Assembly (NCBI GenBank): GCA_028693705.1
Contig: JAQUUX010000022.1
Location: 1-41,035 of the forward strand
DNA length: 41,035 nucleotides
Direction of reading: 5' to 3'
Source: Lachnospiraceae bacterium
GTDB taxonomy: Bacteria; Bacillota; Clostridia; Lachnospirales; Lachnospiraceae
Shown: positions 18,521 through 26,450 of the stretch, in pieces
Numbering within the stretch: the stretch's first letter is position 1
How the letters are laid out: each line of letters opens with the position of its first letter
Program-made: the position numbers and the translations under genes
The notes under the pieces: generated by a model
Told to the model about the DNA's origin: nothing
Databases searched by the model: none
The model's input: only the letters and a program-made list of their open reading frames with translations

Positions 18521-18548
18521 ATTATATGCTTTTTTTACCATTTTTCAA
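18521..18548 (-). promoter_or_regulatory. sigma-A promoter of the chemoreceptor gene
   Basis: TTGAAA (18548-18543) and TATAAT (18526-18521) on the minus strand, with 16 bases between. The -10 is perfect and the -35 matches four of six. It is about 60 bases upstream of the ATG. Confidence 0.7.
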
Positions 18549-18551
18549 TAG

Positions 18552-18599
18552 ATTGACTGGATTTGTCTCTAAAATTGACTGGATTTGTCTCTAAAATTG
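18552..18599. repeat. 22-bp tandem direct repeat just upstream of the chemoreceptor -35
   Basis: Two identical 22-base units (18552-18573 and 18574-18595, beginning ATTGACTGG) and the first four bases of a third. The 22-base period is two helical turns and the array ends four bases from the -35 box, so a regulator bound to both units would face the polymerase. No protein is identified. Confidence 0.85.
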
Positions 18600-18621
18600 T
18601 ATATTTTTTTGATATATTCAG

Positions 18622-19848
18622 TTATTTTAATACAACTTTCTTATAACTCTTCTTACCACGACGAATAATCAAGCCGTCACCGGTAAATTGTGACTTTTCA
18701 AACAACTGTTTAAAATCTGCTATTTTCTCCTCTGCTACAGAGACACCACCCTGTTCAACAGCTCGTCTGCCTTCATTTCTGGTAGGCACAAGTCCCGCTT
18801 TTACAAGAACTGTAACAATGTCGATTTTATCATCTCTGAAATCATCTTCAGAAAGTTCTGCTGTTGGTACATCTGCCATATCAGAACCATTTGCAAATAA
18901 CGCTTTGGCGCTGGTCTGTGCCTTTAAGGCTTCTTCCTCACCATGTACCAATTTTGTTAATTCAAATGCCAGGATTTCTTTTGCCTGATTCAACTGGCTG
19001 CCTTCCCAATGATCCATCTCATCAATCTGCTCTAATGGCAGGAATGTAAGCATGCGAAGACATTTCAGCACATCTGCATCCGCCACATTTCTCCAGTACT
19101 GATAGAACTCATATGGTGAAGTTTTCTTAGGATCAAGCCATACAGCTCCTTTTTGTGTCTTACCCATCTTCTTCCCCTCAGAATTCAGCAAAAGGGTAAT
19201 GGTCATGGCATATGCATCTTCTCCTAATTTTGCTTTGATCAGTCTGGTTCCGCCAAGCATATTGCTCCACTGATCATCCCCACCGAACTGCATATTACAG
19301 CCATATCTCTCATATAAGGAAAGGAAATCATAGCTTTGCATTATCATATAATTGAATTCCAAAAAGCTTAACCCTTTTTCCAGTCTCTGCTTGTAACACT
19401 CTGCACTCAGCATACGATTTACGCTGAAATGAGAACCGATATCCCGGATAAATTCAATATAATTCAGATCTCTCAGCCAATCTGCATTGTTAACCATTAA
19501 TGCCTTACCTTCAGAAAAATCGATAAAACGACTCATCTGCTCTTTAAAACATGCACAGTTATGATCAATAGTTTCTGTTGTCATCATGGAACGCATATCA
19601 GTTCTTCCCGATGGGTCGCCGATCATGGCTGTACCGCCACCAATTAAAGCGATAGGCTTATTACCTGCTTCCTGTAATCTCTTCATCAGACAAAGAGCCA
19701 TGAAATGTCCTACATGAAGACTATCTGCAGTTGGATCAAAACCAATATAAAAAACAGCCTTTCCATTATTGATTAATTCCTTGATTTCTTCCTCATCAGT
19801 AAGCTGTGCCAGTAAGCCTCTGGCTTTTAATTCATCATAAATTGTCAT
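18622..19848 (-). CDS. tyrS: tyrosyl-tRNA synthetase
   Basis: A 408-residue class I synthetase that charges tRNA-Tyr. The HIGH-like motif is LHVGHF, the KMSKS-like loop is KMGKT, the tyrosine pocket includes YDFLSLY and GGDDQWSN, and the C-terminal S4-like RNA-binding domain contains [16 protein letters not shown]. The ATG at 19848 follows GAGGAG; the longer frame to 19890 begins inside the leader terminator and is not credible. Expression is controlled by the T-box leader directly upstream. Confidence 0.96.
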   Translation of the reverse strand: MTIYDELKARGLLAQLTDEEEIKELINNGKAVFYIGFDPTADSLHVGHFMALCLMKRLQEAGNKPIALIGGGTAMIGDPSGRTDMRSMMTTETIDHNCACFKEQMSRFIDFSEGKALMVNNADWLRDLNYIEFIRDIGSHFSVNRMLSAECYKQRLEKGLSFLEFNYMIMQSYDFLSLYERYGCNMQFGGDDQWSNMLGGTRLIKAKLGEDAYAMTITLLLNSEGKKMGKTQKGAVWLDPKKTSPYEFYQYWRNVADADVLKCLRMLTFLPLEQIDEMDHWEGSQLNQAKEILAFELTKLVHGEEEALKAQTSAKALFANGSDMADVPTAELSEDDFRDDKIDIVTVLVKAGLVPTRNEGRRAVEQGGVSVAEEKIADFKQLFEKSQFTGDGLIIRRGKKSYKKVVLK

Positions 19849-20205
19849 TTTCTTTCTCCTCTCATTGCATAAAAAAAGACCCCGTCCCATGAAAGGACGA
19901 GGTCAAACCCACGTGTTACCACCTAACTTCACAATAATGTCACCATTATTGTCTCATTCTGTACTCCATCAAAGTTGAAATGCTACACTTTGCCGGGATA
20001 CATTCTCGGAATAACGACCGATAACCGTCATCTCCTACTCCATTCTGTCATAACTGCACTTTGTAACAGCTGTTCCAGACCTTCGGGATGAAGCTCCAAG
20101 ATGTATTCGCATACAGTTCCAGATGCGCCTCTCATCAGCCGGCCGCTTTCTGTTTCTTTTCCTGCATGTTACTTTTTCTCTTCAACGCTTTTTCTTATGA
20201 TTTCT
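19849..20205 (-). ncRNA. tyrosine T-box leader of tyrS
   Basis: About 350 bases of structured leader on the minus strand between promoter and tyrS. The T-box sequence AGGTGGTAACACGTGGG (near 19925-19909) precedes the terminator. A candidate specifier codon TAC (tyrosine) lies at 20105-20103 in GCGAATACATC, after GATGAGAGGCGC in stem I. Uncharged tRNA-Tyr is expected to pair with the specifier and the T-box bulge and favour the antiterminator. The specifier assignment depends on the fold and is less certain than the T-box call. Confidence 0.88.
19871..19904 (-). terminator. T-box regulated terminator
   Basis: On the minus strand GACCTCGTCC pairs with GGACGGGGTC (one G-U pair) across a short loop, followed by seven Ts. 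It sits directly after the T-box sequence and 22 bases before the tyrS start. Confidence 0.9.
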
Positions 20206-20211
20206 TTGTAA

Positions 20212-20240
20212 AGCATACCCAAAAAGATTTCTTTTGTCAA
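20212..20240 (-). promoter_or_regulatory. sigma-A promoter of tyrS
   Basis: Perfect -35 TTGACA (20240-20235), exactly 17 bases, then TATGCT (20217-20212; four of six) on the minus strand. It overlaps the last codons of the upstream kinase gene. Confidence 0.8.
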
Positions 20241-22558
20241 TATTGCTGTATCATTTTTTCCAAAATTGACACTACCTGTGTAAAATCGAACTCATCAAAT
20301 GCTTTTTCAATTTCACGGATTTCCTGATGCTCCTGTCCTGCGCATTTCATTTTGGTCAGCTGTTTTAGCAAGTGCTCACATTCCTTTAGATTCATCTGAA
20401 GCTGTATCTCATGAAATTTTTCCAAAACCTTTTTTGACAGTTGCCTGCTCTCGGGATTTTTTATCTTACTGTCATCATATTGACGTTCCAATTTTTCTTC
20501 CGGTAAAAAAGCCAAAAGACATTTTTCCAGATAACGGATCTTAATAGGTTTGGTAAGATACTCCTGATATCCCTTTTCCAGTAATTCTTCTCTGATATTA
20601 CCGCCGGCGCTTGCTGTCAGCGCAATTACCGGTAAATCTTTATAATATGAATCTTCTCTATCCCTTATCTGCTGTAATACTTCATCTCCGTTCATACCGG
20701 GCATTACCATATCCAGAAAGATCATATCATATTTCACATTCTCCAGCTTTTGCAGACATTCCTCTCCTGTCCTTGCCAGATCAACATCTGCATTATATTT
20801 ATGTAAAATACCACTTGCAACTTTTAAATTAACCGAATTATCATCTACCACCAAAATGCTGGTTTTTTTTAAAGAAAGATTACTCTTGGCCGGTGCCTGT
20901 AGAAAAGCCTCCCTTTTCCAACCGTCATTTAATATACTGCATATTTCCAACGCAGTCACAGGTCTGCGAATCATACGACATTTTCCAAAATCACCATATG
21001 CAAATTCATCTCCACAGATAACATATACCTTTTCCTCACATTTCAATTCCTTCAAAATATTGGCCAGAAGAGAATACTCCTGGTTTGGAATAAAAATATG
21101 TGTGTACTGTCTTTCCATCAGCTTTCTGTGAAACATATAATAGTTACGTGCATATTCAGCCTGTATCCCTAAATTATCCAATATCCCCTGCCATGTCTGA
21201 TAATAGGAAACGCTCTCTTTGGCATAGACCAGCACTTCGGGTTTCAGCTCCGGCTTCAGCTGCAGAATAGAAGTAAAATCCCTGACTTCACAGCAAACCG
21301 AAAAATGAATTGCCATTCCCACATCCTGTAAACTTTCCATGGAAAAAGAACCATTCATTAATTTAACCAATTCTCTGCAGATAGAATATTTCAGTCCGAT
21401 CGCTTTCATATCATTATCCTGCCTGGAATCATAGGTTTCATAAATGCTGTAGATAGAATCCTCATCATCTCCATTTAGACCTCTGCCAGTATCTGCTAAT
21501 CTGCAATTTAGCCTTGTCTCTCCCCTCTCCGGATCATTTTCTGCCTTCACATGAAACAAAATCCTGCCATTATCTACCATATCCAGTGTGACAAACAATA
21601 AAGAAGTAATGATCTGTCTGATTTGGTCCGGATCACCATATAACACTTTGGGAATAGATGGATCCAGCTGAAAATCCAGAAATATTCTCTTCTGTCCCAG
21701 TTCTCTTTTTACAATATTTAAAACCTCTTTATATATATCAACAAAAGAAAATTCCCGTTTAATCAGGATATGTTTGCCTGCATCCAGTTCCGATAAGGTA
21801 TGCAGGTCATCCATAAATGACAATAAATGAAGTGCATTGCCTTTCACTGTCATGAGCTCATCTTTTATATCATTATCAACGTCTTCCTTCAACAGCAATT
21901 CTGTCATGCCAAGAACCGTATTTGACAAAGTTCTGCTGGTATGAGTCATTTCATCCATAAAGATGTTTTTTTGTGCCAGAAAAACAGCGATCTTGTTTTC
22001 ACTTATGTTTTTGTGTTCATTCTCCTGTTTTGCCATTCGTTCTTCCTGTAAAACAATGGCAATTAAAACCATTACCGCTGCAATAAGACAAAAAAGATCA
22101 CTGCAGTATACCCCTACAGCACTTCTTTCCAGTGGTGACTGATAATCATGATAAAACAGTATAGTTACAAATGTACAATAAAAAACACATTGAAATCCAA
22201 GTATACCAAATACCCAGAACCCGTCAAACAAAATACAGCTTATTACAATTCCAAGAACAAACATAATAGAGGCGCCGCCAAAAAGACCTCCACCGTATAG
22301 AATCATGGACGGGAGCCAGACCAGATCATACAAAATCCACACCGTAAAAGCAGTTATATCCTGATAACCTTTTCTGTGAAGTACCTGCAGTAACACCATG
22401 CTGGTAAGAAAGACAATTCCATCAACAAGTCCAGCCAGAAAAGATGGGTAGATCAATAGACTCACCAGCATACCTGCCGCTGAGAAAAACAGTCCAATGA
22501 TTAAAAGTGACTGAATGGTATTCTTTTTGGTCTGTTTTCTAATCTCCTGTTCTTCCAT
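20237..22558 (-). CDS. hybrid sensor histidine kinase with degenerate catalytic motifs
   Basis: 773 residues. Six hydrophobic helices (about 15-170) replace an extracellular sensor, followed by HisKA with probable phospho-His H206, an HATPase region (about 310-420) with DTGRG at 356-360, a receiver-like domain without the acceptor Asp (about 440-545), and a normal receiver (about 566-685; DD at 572-573, D616 in FLDMVMP). The C-terminal helices resemble a phosphotransfer domain without a clear His motif. Odd points: the usual HEIRTP is HTSRTL, and the N-box lacks its Asn. It may be weakly active, a phosphatase or a scaffold. Its decayed paralogue is directly upstream, 39 bases away. Confidence 0.85.
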   Translation of the reverse strand: MEEQEIRKQTKKNTIQSLLIIGLFFSAAGMLVSLLIYPSFLAGLVDGIVFLTSMVLLQVLHRKGYQDITAFTVWILYDLVWLPSMILYGGGLFGGASIMFVLGIVISCILFDGFWVFGILGFQCVFYCTFVTILFYHDYQSPLERSAVGVYCSDLFCLIAAVMVLIAIVLQEERMAKQENEHKNISENKIAVFLAQKNIFMDEMTHTSRTLSNTVLGMTELLLKEDVDNDIKDELMTVKGNALHLLSFMDDLHTLSELDAGKHILIKREFSFVDIYKEVLNIVKRELGQKRIFLDFQLDPSIPKVLYGDPDQIRQIITSLLFVTLDMVDNGRILFHVKAENDPERGETRLNCRLADTGRGLNGDDEDSIYSIYETYDSRQDNDMKAIGLKYSICRELVKLMNGSFSMESLQDVGMAIHFSVCCEVRDFTSILQLKPELKPEVLVYAKESVSYYQTWQGILDNLGIQAEYARNYYMFHRKLMERQYTHIFIPNQEYSLLANILKELKCEEKVYVICGDEFAYGDFGKCRMIRRPVTALEICSILNDGWKREAFLQAPAKSNLSLKKTSILVVDDNSVNLKVASGILHKYNADVDLARTGEECLQKLENVKYDMIFLDMVMPGMNGDEVLQQIRDREDSYYKDLPVIALTASAGGNIREELLEKGYQEYLTKPIKIRYLEKCLLAFLPEEKLERQYDDSKIKNPESRQLSKKVLEKFHEIQLQMNLKECEHLLKQLTKMKCAGQEHQEIREIEKAFDEFDFTQVVSILEKMIQQY

Positions 22559-22597
22559 AGAATCTACGCTTTCTTCATCCTGAATTTTCCTGGTATT

Positions 22598-23392
22598 TCA
22601 GTTCACAACAAACACATCTTTTGAAAGATACTGTTGTAAAACATTGAAAACCTTTTGTATTTCCACCGGTTTTGACAAATAATCGGAGAATCCTTCCTCC
22701 GTAAACATTTCTCTCGCACCGCTTACGGCATTAGCTGTTAAAACAATAACCGGTATGCTATTCTTATCGGGGTCTTTAAGCCTGCGAATCTCATGAAGTG
22801 TGTCGCAGCCATCCAGTTCCGGCATCATGTAATCCATAAAAATCAAATCCACAGATTCTTTTCCGAGTATACGCAAACATTCTTTTCCGTTAGCAGCAGT
22901 TAAAATACTGCCACAGTAATTACGCAGAATATGCGCCATAATATTCAAATTTATATGGTTATCATCCACAACCATAACGGAAGCTTTCGGAAATGGTAGT
23001 TCTTTTTCACTGGCATCCATCATTGTCACAGTTTGAGACGCAGCTGTAAGAATTTTTTTCATAGAAAGGCAAGTCACTGGTCGGATCATTCTGCCTCTCA
23101 AAAACTCATCGTGAAAGAAGCTGTTATTCTCACCTACGACCAGCAATTCTTTAGCGTCCAATACGGATTGAAACAATTCAGCTGACGGCTCATAAATTTC
23201 ATTTGCAAGAAACATATGAGTATATCTTTTAGTGACCGCTTCTCTCATAAATTCTTCCTCATCGGATGCTGCATAAACAAATACTGACATTTTCTGAAGC
23301 AGCTTTACAAAAAGATCTTTACGTTGACTGTTTGCTTCCAATACCAGCACCCGATATAACGAACCGTCTACTGTTCCAACTGTTTCTTCCAT
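22598..23392 (-). CDS. receiver-domain fragment of the broken kinase
   Basis: A 264-residue frame. An N-terminal receiver-like domain lacks the acceptor Asp, and a complete receiver follows at about 136-255 (DD at 143-144, acceptor D187 in FMDYMMP, and the KP loop). ATG at 23392 lacks a good ribosome binding site, and the same frame continues upstream to the TAG, so it is best seen as the C-terminus of the pseudogene. If expressed it could act as a free-standing response regulator. Confidence 0.55.
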   Translation of the reverse strand: MEETVGTVDGSLYRVLVLEANSQRKDLFVKLLQKMSVFVYAASDEEEFMREAVTKRYTHMFLANEIYEPSAELFQSVLDAKELLVVGENNSFFHDEFLRGRMIRPVTCLSMKKILTAASQTVTMMDASEKELPFPKASVMVVDDNHINLNIMAHILRNYCGSILTAANGKECLRILGKESVDLIFMDYMMPELDGCDTLHEIRRLKDPDKNSIPVIVLTANAVSGAREMFTEEGFSDYLSKPVEIQKVFNVLQQYLSKDVFVVN

Positions 23393-23443
23393 CCAGCAGA
23401 CCTGTTTTAATGAAAAACCATATTTTACCGAAAAAGGAGTATC

Positions 23444-24253
23444 CTACTTTACCTGTAAGGAACTGCCCATAGCTTCCAGCAGACGCCTGTCGAAACTAAT
23501 TCCTTCTTGATTATCGTAGCGGTCTCTTGTCTGCACTAAAATTTCGCAATACAGCTGAATTGACTCCTGTGCCTTATCCATGGAAAAAGACAAGGAAATC
23601 TGACCTTCTCTAATCTGTTTCAATACAGGATTTAATATATTATGGTAGAGCAGTCGAATTTTATCTGAATCACCTGTTAACCCATCCGGAATAAAAGGAT
23701 CCACTTCTACTTCCAGATCTATTCCGGTATCCATTATTCGCATATTGATCACATTGATCATATTTTCAAGAATTTCAAATAAATAATACTTCTTATGCTG
23801 TACAAGAACATGATCCAGGTCCATCATTGAAAAATCCAGCAAATCATCTGTAATTGTCAGCATCGCCTTGCTGGAATTATAAATATACTGAATGTTTTCT
23901 TTCACATGTGCCGGAGTGTTCATTTCCATAATCAGCCCTTCCGTCCCCATAATAGCGTTTAACGGTGTTCTGATATCATGTGACACATTTGCAAGAAACA
24001 TATCTTTGGCATAGCCTGTCTGTTTTTCATGTTCATTAATCTTACGGCGCTCCAAAATAGATTTTTCCATTCTGATATTTTTCAGTTTGAATAAAATCGC
24101 TGTGTACAATCCGCTAAGTACCACACTAACCATAAGACGTATGTAATCTGTTAAAGTAACTTCTAATGTGTACTGCCCCAATATCATAACAATACTGATG
24201 TATTGAGCTGTCGCATATAACAAAAGCTCTGCTGTAAGGAAAATTTGCGACAT
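23444..24253 (-). CDS. histidine kinase core fragment of the broken kinase
   Basis: A 269-residue frame with two membrane helices, a linker and a canonical dimerisation box (NVSHDIRTPLNAI, H92). The ATP-binding part lacks a recognisable DTGXG box and stops at TAG. It begins inside the frame of the preceding 140-residue fragment, so ATG at 24253 is probably only the first Met after the frameshift. Confidence 0.5.
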   Translation of the reverse strand: MSQIFLTAELLLYATAQYISIVMILGQYTLEVTLTDYIRLMVSVVLSGLYTAILFKLKNIRMEKSILERRKINEHEKQTGYAKDMFLANVSHDIRTPLNAIMGTEGLIMEMNTPAHVKENIQYIYNSSKAMLTITDDLLDFSMMDLDHVLVQHKKYYLFEILENMINVINMRIMDTGIDLEVEVDPFIPDGLTGDSDKIRLLYHNILNPVLKQIREGQISLSFSMDKAQESIQLYCEILVQTRDRYDNQEGISFDRRLLEAMGSSLQVK

Positions 24254-24606
24254 TTCCCTTCCAACAATAACAATGTGGTGGAAAATGCAATCAGATAATA
24301 GACCATGAACTCACAGGTGGGTGTCCGTGAGTAAAGAGTTCCTGCCGGAAAAAAAATACAATAAAACACAATATGAAAAAGCAAAATATAACCTTCCACA
24401 TTTTCATGCTTCCTTACCTGCCCAAAAAGAAACATGCAAAAAGCAGCCGCCGCCAAAAATGCAATAGGCAATATGATCTTCTTAAACTCCATCCATAATT
24501 GAAAAAAGGCCAGAAAAAAACAAATTGCCCCATTTAATAACAAAACGATTTCAAAAAAATGTTGTTTTAATTTTGTCTCATCATCCAATAGTTTTTCAAA
24601 CATCAC
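24184..24606 (-). CDS. membrane N-terminal fragment of the broken kinase
   Basis: A 140-residue frame with about four hydrophobic helices, matching the N-terminal sensor of the intact neighbour in layout. Starts are GTG at 24606 or ATG at 24603, without a strong ribosome binding site. After CRKF it leaves the ancestral frame and ends in unrelated residues at TGA. Confidence 0.5.
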   Translation of the reverse strand: MMFEKLLDDETKLKQHFFEIVLLLNGAICFFLAFFQLWMEFKKIILPIAFLAAAAFCMFLFGQVRKHENVEGYILLFHIVFYCIFFPAGTLYSRTPTCEFMVYYLIAFSTTLLLLEGKCRKFSLQQSFCYMRQLNTSVLL

Positions 24607-24778
24607 TTTTTTCTTGTTTTATATGTTGTTTTTTCTAATATAATTATGTTACTATAAATTGATTTTGAAAGCAATCATATTGCCTGTTAATTGATCGAAT
24701 TTACCGACAATTCATGTATTGCATAATAGGAACATAACATGATTTAACAATTAAGCTTTAAAGAAAGGATATATAAAT
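24607..24778. other. divergent promoter region between the broken kinase and metF
   Basis: 172 AT-rich bases. On the plus strand TTTACC and CATAAT with a 16-base spacer, just before 24730, are a weak metF promoter candidate, and AAAGGA precedes the metF ATG. No riboswitch fold typical of methionine genes (S-box, cobalamin) is recognisable in this short space. Confidence 0.35.
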
Positions 24779-25630
24779 ATGAGTCAATCAAAAAAAACAG
24801 GAATCCAGATCTCCTTTGAAGTATTTCCGCCAAAAAAAGAGGGTGATTTCAGTACTGCCCTGCAGACACTGGATCAGTTAGCCACCATGGATCCAACCTT
24901 TATCAGTGTAACCTATGGTGCCGGCGGCAGCAAAACAGGAAAGACCATTGAGCTTGCCTCATTCATCCAAAATACTCTGCATATTAATGCACTGGCTCAT
25001 GTAACCTGTGTTGGTTTCCAGAAAAAAGACCTTCTCTCTGTATACGAAGAGTTGAAAAAAGTAAATGTTTCACGCATTCTCGCTCTTCGTGGTGACCGTC
25101 CACAGACTATGACTGATGAACAGTATAACAGCCGTGATTTTGCTTACGCATCAGAAATGATTGGATTTTTAAAAGAAAATACCGATTTGGAAATTGCTTG
25201 TGCCTGCTATCCTGAAAAACATTTTGAAGCAACAACAATTGATGAAGATCTGGTACACTTAAAAGAAAAAATCCAGAACGGAGCAACCTCCATGATCTCA
25301 CAGATGTTCTTTGATAACACTGCTTTATACCGATTTCTGGAAAAGTTACAACCACTTAACATTGATGTTCCTTTAGAAGCCGGGATCATGCCAATCACTT
25401 CCGCAAAGCAGCTGGGTACTTCCGTATCCCTCTCCGGCTCAAGTGTTCCTAAAAAGCTGGCTGACCTCATTGCCACCTACGGCGACGATCCTGCTGATAT
25501 GCGCAAAGCCGGAATTGACTACGCCATTAACCAGATACGTGACCTGGAAGCCAATGGCGTAAAAGCAGTTCATATTTACACCATGAACAAAGCGGCACAT
25601 GCTGCTGAAATCCTCGCAGGACTAAACTGA
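24779..25630 (+). CDS. metF: methylenetetrahydrofolate reductase
   Basis: A 283-residue flavoprotein reducing 5,10-methylene- to 5-methyl-tetrahydrofolate for methionine synthesis and, in acetogenic metabolism, the methyl branch. FEVFPPKK carries the catalytic Glu (E14), VTYGAGGS and ALRGDRP are folate/FAD contacts, and SQMFFDN is the substrate loop. Length is normal for the bacterial enzyme. It is a single plus-strand gene. The last codon and the TGA stop (CTA AAC TGA) run into the terminal repeat of the dispersed element that follows. Confidence 0.94.
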   Translation: MSQSKKTGIQISFEVFPPKKEGDFSTALQTLDQLATMDPTFISVTYGAGGSKTGKTIELASFIQNTLHINALAHVTCVGFQKKDLLSVYEELKKVNVSRILALRGDRPQTMTDEQYNSRDFAYASEMIGFLKENTDLEIACACYPEKHFEATTIDEDLVHLKEKIQNGATSMISQMFFDNTALYRFLEKLQPLNIDVPLEAGIMPITSAKQLGTSVSLSGSSVPKKLADLIATYGDDPADMRKAGIDYAINQIRDLEANGVKAVHIYTMNKAAHAAEILAGLN

Positions 25631-25991
25631 AGTTTAAATGGATTAAAGCAAACCGAAAGGGATGACTATACTTTATTCCAATTTAATCTACAGTTAGTCC
25701 GGTCTGAAGTCAAGGCTAAACTATTGCAACTATTCATTTGCCGTAACTGGGGTCTTTGCGCCCCTGGGCACCATAAACTGCAGATTGAAGGAAATACAGA
25801 TTGCCGTAAAACGAGGTTCAGCCGTGTATCGTATGCGAACAAGCACTGTAAACACGTCTGTACTTGGTTCGCGTCTTGTGCGAACTTATGTACAGCTACG
25901 TGTTTACCGTAGTGAGAACGGGCTTGTGAGCATATGATACACGGCTGAACCGTCACTTTACATCAATCCTTATTCCTTTAAACTGCAGTTT
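25624..25991. repeat. dispersed structured repeat element, copy A
   Basis: 368 bases filling the convergent metF/HIT junction, bounded by AAACTGAAGTTT (25624-25635) and AAACTGCAGTTT (25980-25991). Its core 25685-25991 matches the reverse complement of 30937-31242 over nearly the same length (307 and 306 bases), with one 60-base stretch identical. A long hairpin (25815-25951) is inside. Short open frames here are not conserved as protein between the copies in any convincing way. No transposase is present, so it resembles a MITE or other non-autonomous repeat. It may also serve as a two-way terminator. Confidence 0.88.
25815..25951. repeat. 137-nt long hairpin in copy A
   Basis: The arm beginning GGTTCAGCCGTGTATC pairs with the arm ending GATACACGGCTGAACC. 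Pairing continues through GTAAACACGT and TGTACTTGGTTCGCG, with an asymmetric internal bulge of about ten bases. The apical part is degraded here compared with copy B (GCGAACTTATGTACAG instead of GCGAACCAAGTACAG). Confidence 0.88.
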
Positions 25992-26424
25992 ATTTAACTA
26001 TATCTAAAGCTGCCTTAATCTTTGCAATCATCTCTGTATACTCTGCATCTGTCAGCATTGTCTTATGCGGATTCATCTGGAATACACCGCCCCATTCATC
26101 CTGGTCCTTATATTTAGGGCAAAGATGCATATGTAAATGATGACCTGTGTCACCATAAGCACCATAGTTTACTTTGTCAGGATGAAATGCTTCATGAATA
26201 GCCTTAGAAGCCAGATTAACATCCGCAAAGAAATCATTTCTTTCTTCATCTGTTAATTCAATCATCTCTCCAACATGATCCTTGTAAGCAACTACACATC
26301 TGCCGGGTTTGCTCTGCTCTTTGAATAAGATCAGGGAACTAACCTTCAGATCACAGATGAAAATACCAAACTGATCCAGTAATTCTCCTCTCATACAATA
26401 GGCGCAATTCTTATCTTTTTCCAT
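25990..26424 (-). CDS. HIT-family nucleotide-binding hydrolase
   Basis: A 144-residue histidine-triad protein. The triad HLHMHLCP is at about residues 108-115, and CAYC near the N-terminus could bind zinc with downstream residues. Members hydrolyse adenosine phosphoramidates or dinucleotides; the substrate here is not known. ATG at 26424 is chosen because TTGGAGG lies eight bases before it. It is the last gene of der-plsY-gpsA-HIT. Its TAA stop (25990-25992) lies across the edge of the dispersed element. Confidence 0.9.
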   Translation of the reverse strand: MEKDKNCAYCMRGELLDQFGIFICDLKVSSLILFKEQSKPGRCVVAYKDHVGEMIELTDEERNDFFADVNLASKAIHEAFHPDKVNYGAYGDTGHHLHMHLCPKYKDQDEWGGVFQMNPHKTMLTDAEYTEMIAKIKAALDIVK

Positions 26425-26450
26425 TTTCTTTTCCTCCAATGATTTTATAA

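Larger units (their letters stand above)
22598..24606 (-). pseudogene. decayed hybrid histidine kinase (one frameshift, one in-frame TAG)
   Basis: Three consecutive minus-strand frames join into one kinase like its intact neighbour: six membrane helices (24606-24236), HisKA and ATPase remnants (to 23444), a degenerate receiver and a true receiver (to 22598). Break 1 is a frameshift near 24240: the N-terminal frame reads EGKCRKF and the next continues FLTAELLLYATAQ if one T is restored to the AAATTTTCC run. Break 2 is TAG at 23444-23446, in frame with DTPFSVKYGF and then the receiver fragment. Two independent lesions point to a genuine pseudogene, though one in a homopolymer could be a sequence error. 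Confidence 0.75.

Noticed and set aside
19849-19890. Longer tyrS start at 19890
   Set aside because: It begins inside the T-box terminator, while ATG at 19848 has a strong GAGGAG site.
24230-24262. Programmed frameshift in the broken kinase
   Set aside because: The zero frame reads AAA TTT TCC, which is not an X XXY YYZ slippery site for a -1 shift, and the same gene has a further in-frame stop.
25631-25989. Short open frames (62 to 96 codons) inside copy A and similar frames in copy B
   Set aside because: They run through hairpin arms, have no ribosome binding sites and change frame between the copies. The similarity is at DNA level from the repeat.
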